Assembly (NCBI GenBank): GCA_041477815.1
Contig: JBGOUV010000237.1
Coordinates: 1 to 10,860, forward strand
Origin: JBGOUV01 sp041477815
GTDB lineage: Bacteria > Acidobacteriota > Terriglobia > Bryobacterales > JACQDG01
DNA length: 10,860 nucleotides
Direction: 5' to 3'
Part shown: positions 8,739-10,860 of the stretch, one piece after another
Numbering within the stretch: position 1 is the first letter of the stretch
Layout: each line of letters begins with the position of its first letter
The notes under the pieces: model-generated
What the model was told of the DNA's origin: nothing
The model's database searches: none
What the model saw: the letters and a program-made list of their open reading frames with translations, nothing else
Position numbers and translations under genes: made by a program

Positions 8739-10860
8739 ATGCCCCTTCCGGCCGGAACCATTCTCGGACCCTACGAGATCCTGACCCCGCTTGGCTCAGG
8801 CGGGATGGGAGACGTCTACCGCGGGCGGGACACCCGGCTCGGCCGCGAGGTTGCCATCAAGGTGCTGCCCGAGGCCCGGGCAGGCGACCGCGAAGCCCTG
8901 CGAAGATTCGAGCAGGAAGCGCGCTCGGCCTCGGCTCTCAACCATCCGAACATCGTGACCATTTACGAAATCGGCAGCCATCCGGTGGGGCCGGAGGTCA
9001 TCTGGTACATCGCGATGGAACTCGTGGAGGGACAGAGCCTGCGGGAGATTCTCCTGAGCGGGCCGGTACCGACCCCAAGACTGCTCGATCTGGCGGTGCA
9101 GGCGGCCGGCGCGCTGGCGGCGGCGCACGCCAAGGGGATCGTCCATCGGGATCTCAAGCCGGCCAACATGATGGTGAACCGGGAGGGCCGGGTGAAAATT
9201 CTCGACTTCGGTTTGGCGACGCCGGCCGTTTCGGAAGGCCGCGAGGACCAGGATACCCTGACCCGCGCGCCGGATCACATGACCCGGCCCGGCGAAATCC
9301 TCGGCACGGTCGGATACATGTCGCCGCAGCAGGCATCCGGGGAGAGGGTCGATTTCCGGTCGGATCAGTTTTCGCTGGGCGTCATTCTCTACGAAATGGC
9401 GACCGGCAAGCGGGCCTTTGAGGGGCGCAGCCAGATGGAGACGCTGGCGGCGATCCTGCGCGATGAGCCCGAATCTATCAGCCAGATCAATCCGCAGATT
9501 CCACCGCCGCTGCAGTGGACCGTGAAGCGGTGTCTGGCCAAGAAGCCGGCGGACCGTTATGCCTCGACCGAGGACCTGGCCCGCGATCTGACCATCGTGC
9601 GGGACCACCTGGGAGAAGCCGCGGTGGAGGCGCCCGCCGCGCCGGCTCCGCAACACTTGCCGCCCCAGCGCCACGCGCTGGTCGGCCGCGAGCGGGAACT
9701 CGAAGCCGCCCAGAATCTCCTGCTCCAGGACGACATCCGGCTGGTCACCCTGACTGGCGCCGGGGGCACGGGTAAGACCCGGCTGGCAGTGCAGTTGGCC
9801 GCAGACGTGGCGGAGCGGTTTGCGGGGGGCGTCTGGTTCGCCGGTCTGGCCTCCGTGCTGGATTCCGGGCTGGTGGTTTCGGCGATCGCACAAGCTCTGG
9901 AAGTGCGGGCCAGCGGAACGAGGCCCCTGGTCGAGGATCTGAAGGAGCACCTGCGGCGGTGGCGACGGGCGCTGCTGCTGCTCGACAACTTCGAGCACGT
10001 TCTGGCTGCGGCGCCGGTGGTCGCCGAGCTGCTGCAGGCTTCTCCGGCGCTCAAGATTCTGGTGACCAGCCGGGAGGCGCTGCGGCTTTACGGGGAGCAG
10101 GAGTTGTTCGTGCCTCCGCTGGCGCTTCCCGAGCCGGGACGCCGGCCGCCCGTCGAGCTGCTCGCGCAGTTCCCGGCGGTTGCGCTATTCGTGCAGCGGG
10201 CCAGGGCCGTCAAGCCCGACTTCGCCTTGACGGAAGAGAATGCGGCGCCGGTAGTCGACATTTGCGCCCGCTTGGACGGCCTGCCGCTGGCCATCGAGCT
10301 GGCCGCCGCGCGGGTGAAGGTCCTGACGCCGGCCGCCATGCTGTCGCGCCTGGAGAGCCGGCTGCGCCTGCTGACCGGCGGCGCGCGGGATTTGCCCGAG
10401 CGCCAGCAGACCCTGCGCCGGGCCATGGACTGGAGTCACGACCTGCTGACCGGCGAGGAGCAGAAGCTGTTCCGGAGGCTGGCGGTGTTTGTCGGCGGGT
10501 TCACCCTGGAGGCCGCCGAAGCCGTCGCCGGCGCTGGAGACGATCTGGAGCTGGACGCCTTTGACGGCGTGGCCTCTCTGGTGGACAAGAGCCTGCTGCA
10601 ACAAACCGGCGTGGCGGCTGGAGAAGCGCGGTTCGGGATGCTGGAGACCATTCGGGAGTACGGGCTGGAGCGCCTCGCTGCCAGCGGCGAAGAGGCGGCG
10701 ACCAGGCGGGCCCAGGCGGCTTATGTCCTGGTATTGGCGGAGGACGGAGAACCCCATATCATCGGAGGTCCCGAGCAGGCCGCCTGGGTGGAGCGCTTTT
10801 TCGCGGAGCACGACAACATCCGCGCGGCGCTGGAGTGGCTGACCCGGACCGGCAATACGG
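8739..10860 (+). CDS. Ser/Thr protein kinase fused to a STAND-type (NB-ARC-like) ATPase, 3' end outside window
   Basis: The reading frame from ATG 8739 is open for 707 codons to the window end. Residues 12-280 are a Hanks-type kinase: glycine loop GSGGMGDV (19-26), K41 in VAIK, E60 in the C helix, HRDLKPAN (136-143) with D138, DFG (156-158), D209 and R273. The APE-type motif reads SPQ (195-197), so its glutamate is replaced by Q. An Ala/Pro linker (about 290-310) leads, without a membrane segment, to a STAND ATPase: VGRERELEAA, Walker A GAGGTGKT (340-347), Walker B LLLLDN with D416, TSREALR, and GLPLAIELAAAR from 514. A winged-helix part with LRRAMDWSHDLL follows, and MLETIREYGLERLAASG leads to a probable TPR region cut by the window. 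The protein is likely cytoplasmic and regulatory, its kinase perhaps controlled by nucleotide state and ligand binding to the repeats. Such fusions are frequent in Acidobacteriota and Myxococcota. Substrates are unknown. Confidence 0.93.
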   Translation, partial: MPLPAGTILGPYEILTPLGSGGMGDVYRGRDTRLGREVAIKVLPEARAGDREALRRFEQEARSASALNHPNIVTIYEIGSHPVGPEVIWYIAMELVEGQSLREILLSGPVPTPRLLDLAVQAAGALAAAHAKGIVHRDLKPANMMVNREGRVKILDFGLATPAVSEGREDQDTLTRAPDHMTRPGEILGTVGYMSPQQASGERVDFRSDQFSLGVILYEMATGKRAFEGRSQMETLAAILRDEPESISQINPQIPPPLQWTVKRCLAKKPADRYASTEDLARDLTIVRDHLGEAAVEAPAAPAPQHLPPQRHALVGRERELEAAQNLLLQDDIRLVTLTGAGGTGKTRLAVQLAADVAERFAGGVWFAGLASVLDSGLVVSAIAQALEVRASGTRPLVEDLKEHLRRWRRALLLLDNFEHVLAAAPVVAELLQASPALKILVTSREALRLYGEQELFVPPLALPEPGRRPPVELLAQFPAVALFVQRARAVKPDFALTEENAAPVVDICARLDGLPLAIELAAARVKVLTPAAMLSRLESRLRLLTGGARDLPERQQTLRRAMDWSHDLLTGEEQKLFRRLAVFVGGFTLEAAEAVAGAGDDLELDAFDGVASLVDKSLLQQTGVAAGEARFGMLETIREYGLERLAASGEEAATRRAQAAYVLVLAEDGEPHIIGGPEQAAWVERFFAEHDNIRAALEWLTRTGNT

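Noticed and set aside
8657..9421. 254-codon + strand frame at the start of the kinase gene
   Set aside because: It overlaps the kinase domain out of frame and lacks any recognisable fold.
8796..9998. 400-codon minus-strand open frame opposite the kinase gene
   Set aside because: It is a high-GC shadow of the kinase-STAND gene, whose motifs are clear in the + frame.

Overview
The window is a high-GC bacterial chromosome segment. It carries six genes, two of them cut by the window edges. The gene mix suggests an Acidobacteriota-like soil bacterium, perhaps near Bryobacterales/Solibacter. It includes a Ser/Thr kinase fused to a STAND-type ATPase, a small 2,4'-dihydroxyacetophenone-dioxygenase-like cupin, and interspersed palindromic repeats. 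This taxonomic guess is an inference; no rRNA or strict marker gene is present.

Left part (1-3300, + strand): the C-terminal part of a polytopic membrane protein resembling GT39/ArnT glycosyltransferases; then an ACT-domain protein with a Rossmann-like C-terminal half; then a winged-helix plus AAA+ ATPase of unknown role. The gaps between them carry two different palindromic repeat elements, each starting at or across the stop codon of the preceding gene.

Middle (3388-7775, - strand): dnaE (DNA polymerase III alpha subunit with an intact PHP domain), followed by accA (acetyl-CoA carboxylase carboxyltransferase alpha) with a 4-base ATGA overlap. This two-gene housekeeping operon converges on the AAA+ gene and diverges from the cupin gene.

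Right part (8076-10860, + strand): the cupin, which has less GC-biased codon use than its neighbours, then the kinase-STAND fusion, which stays open to the window end.

Four genes (ACT protein, AAA+ ATPase, dnaE, kinase) have a TANACT or NATACT hexamer close before the chosen ATG, 6-9 nt before it in three cases. This predicts very short or absent 5' leaders. Only the cupin has a clear Shine-Dalgarno sequence. I do not see a clearly new multi-gene system. The most unusual items are the two repeat families, the predicted leaderless starts, the orphan wHTH-AAA+ ATPase and the kinase-STAND fusion.
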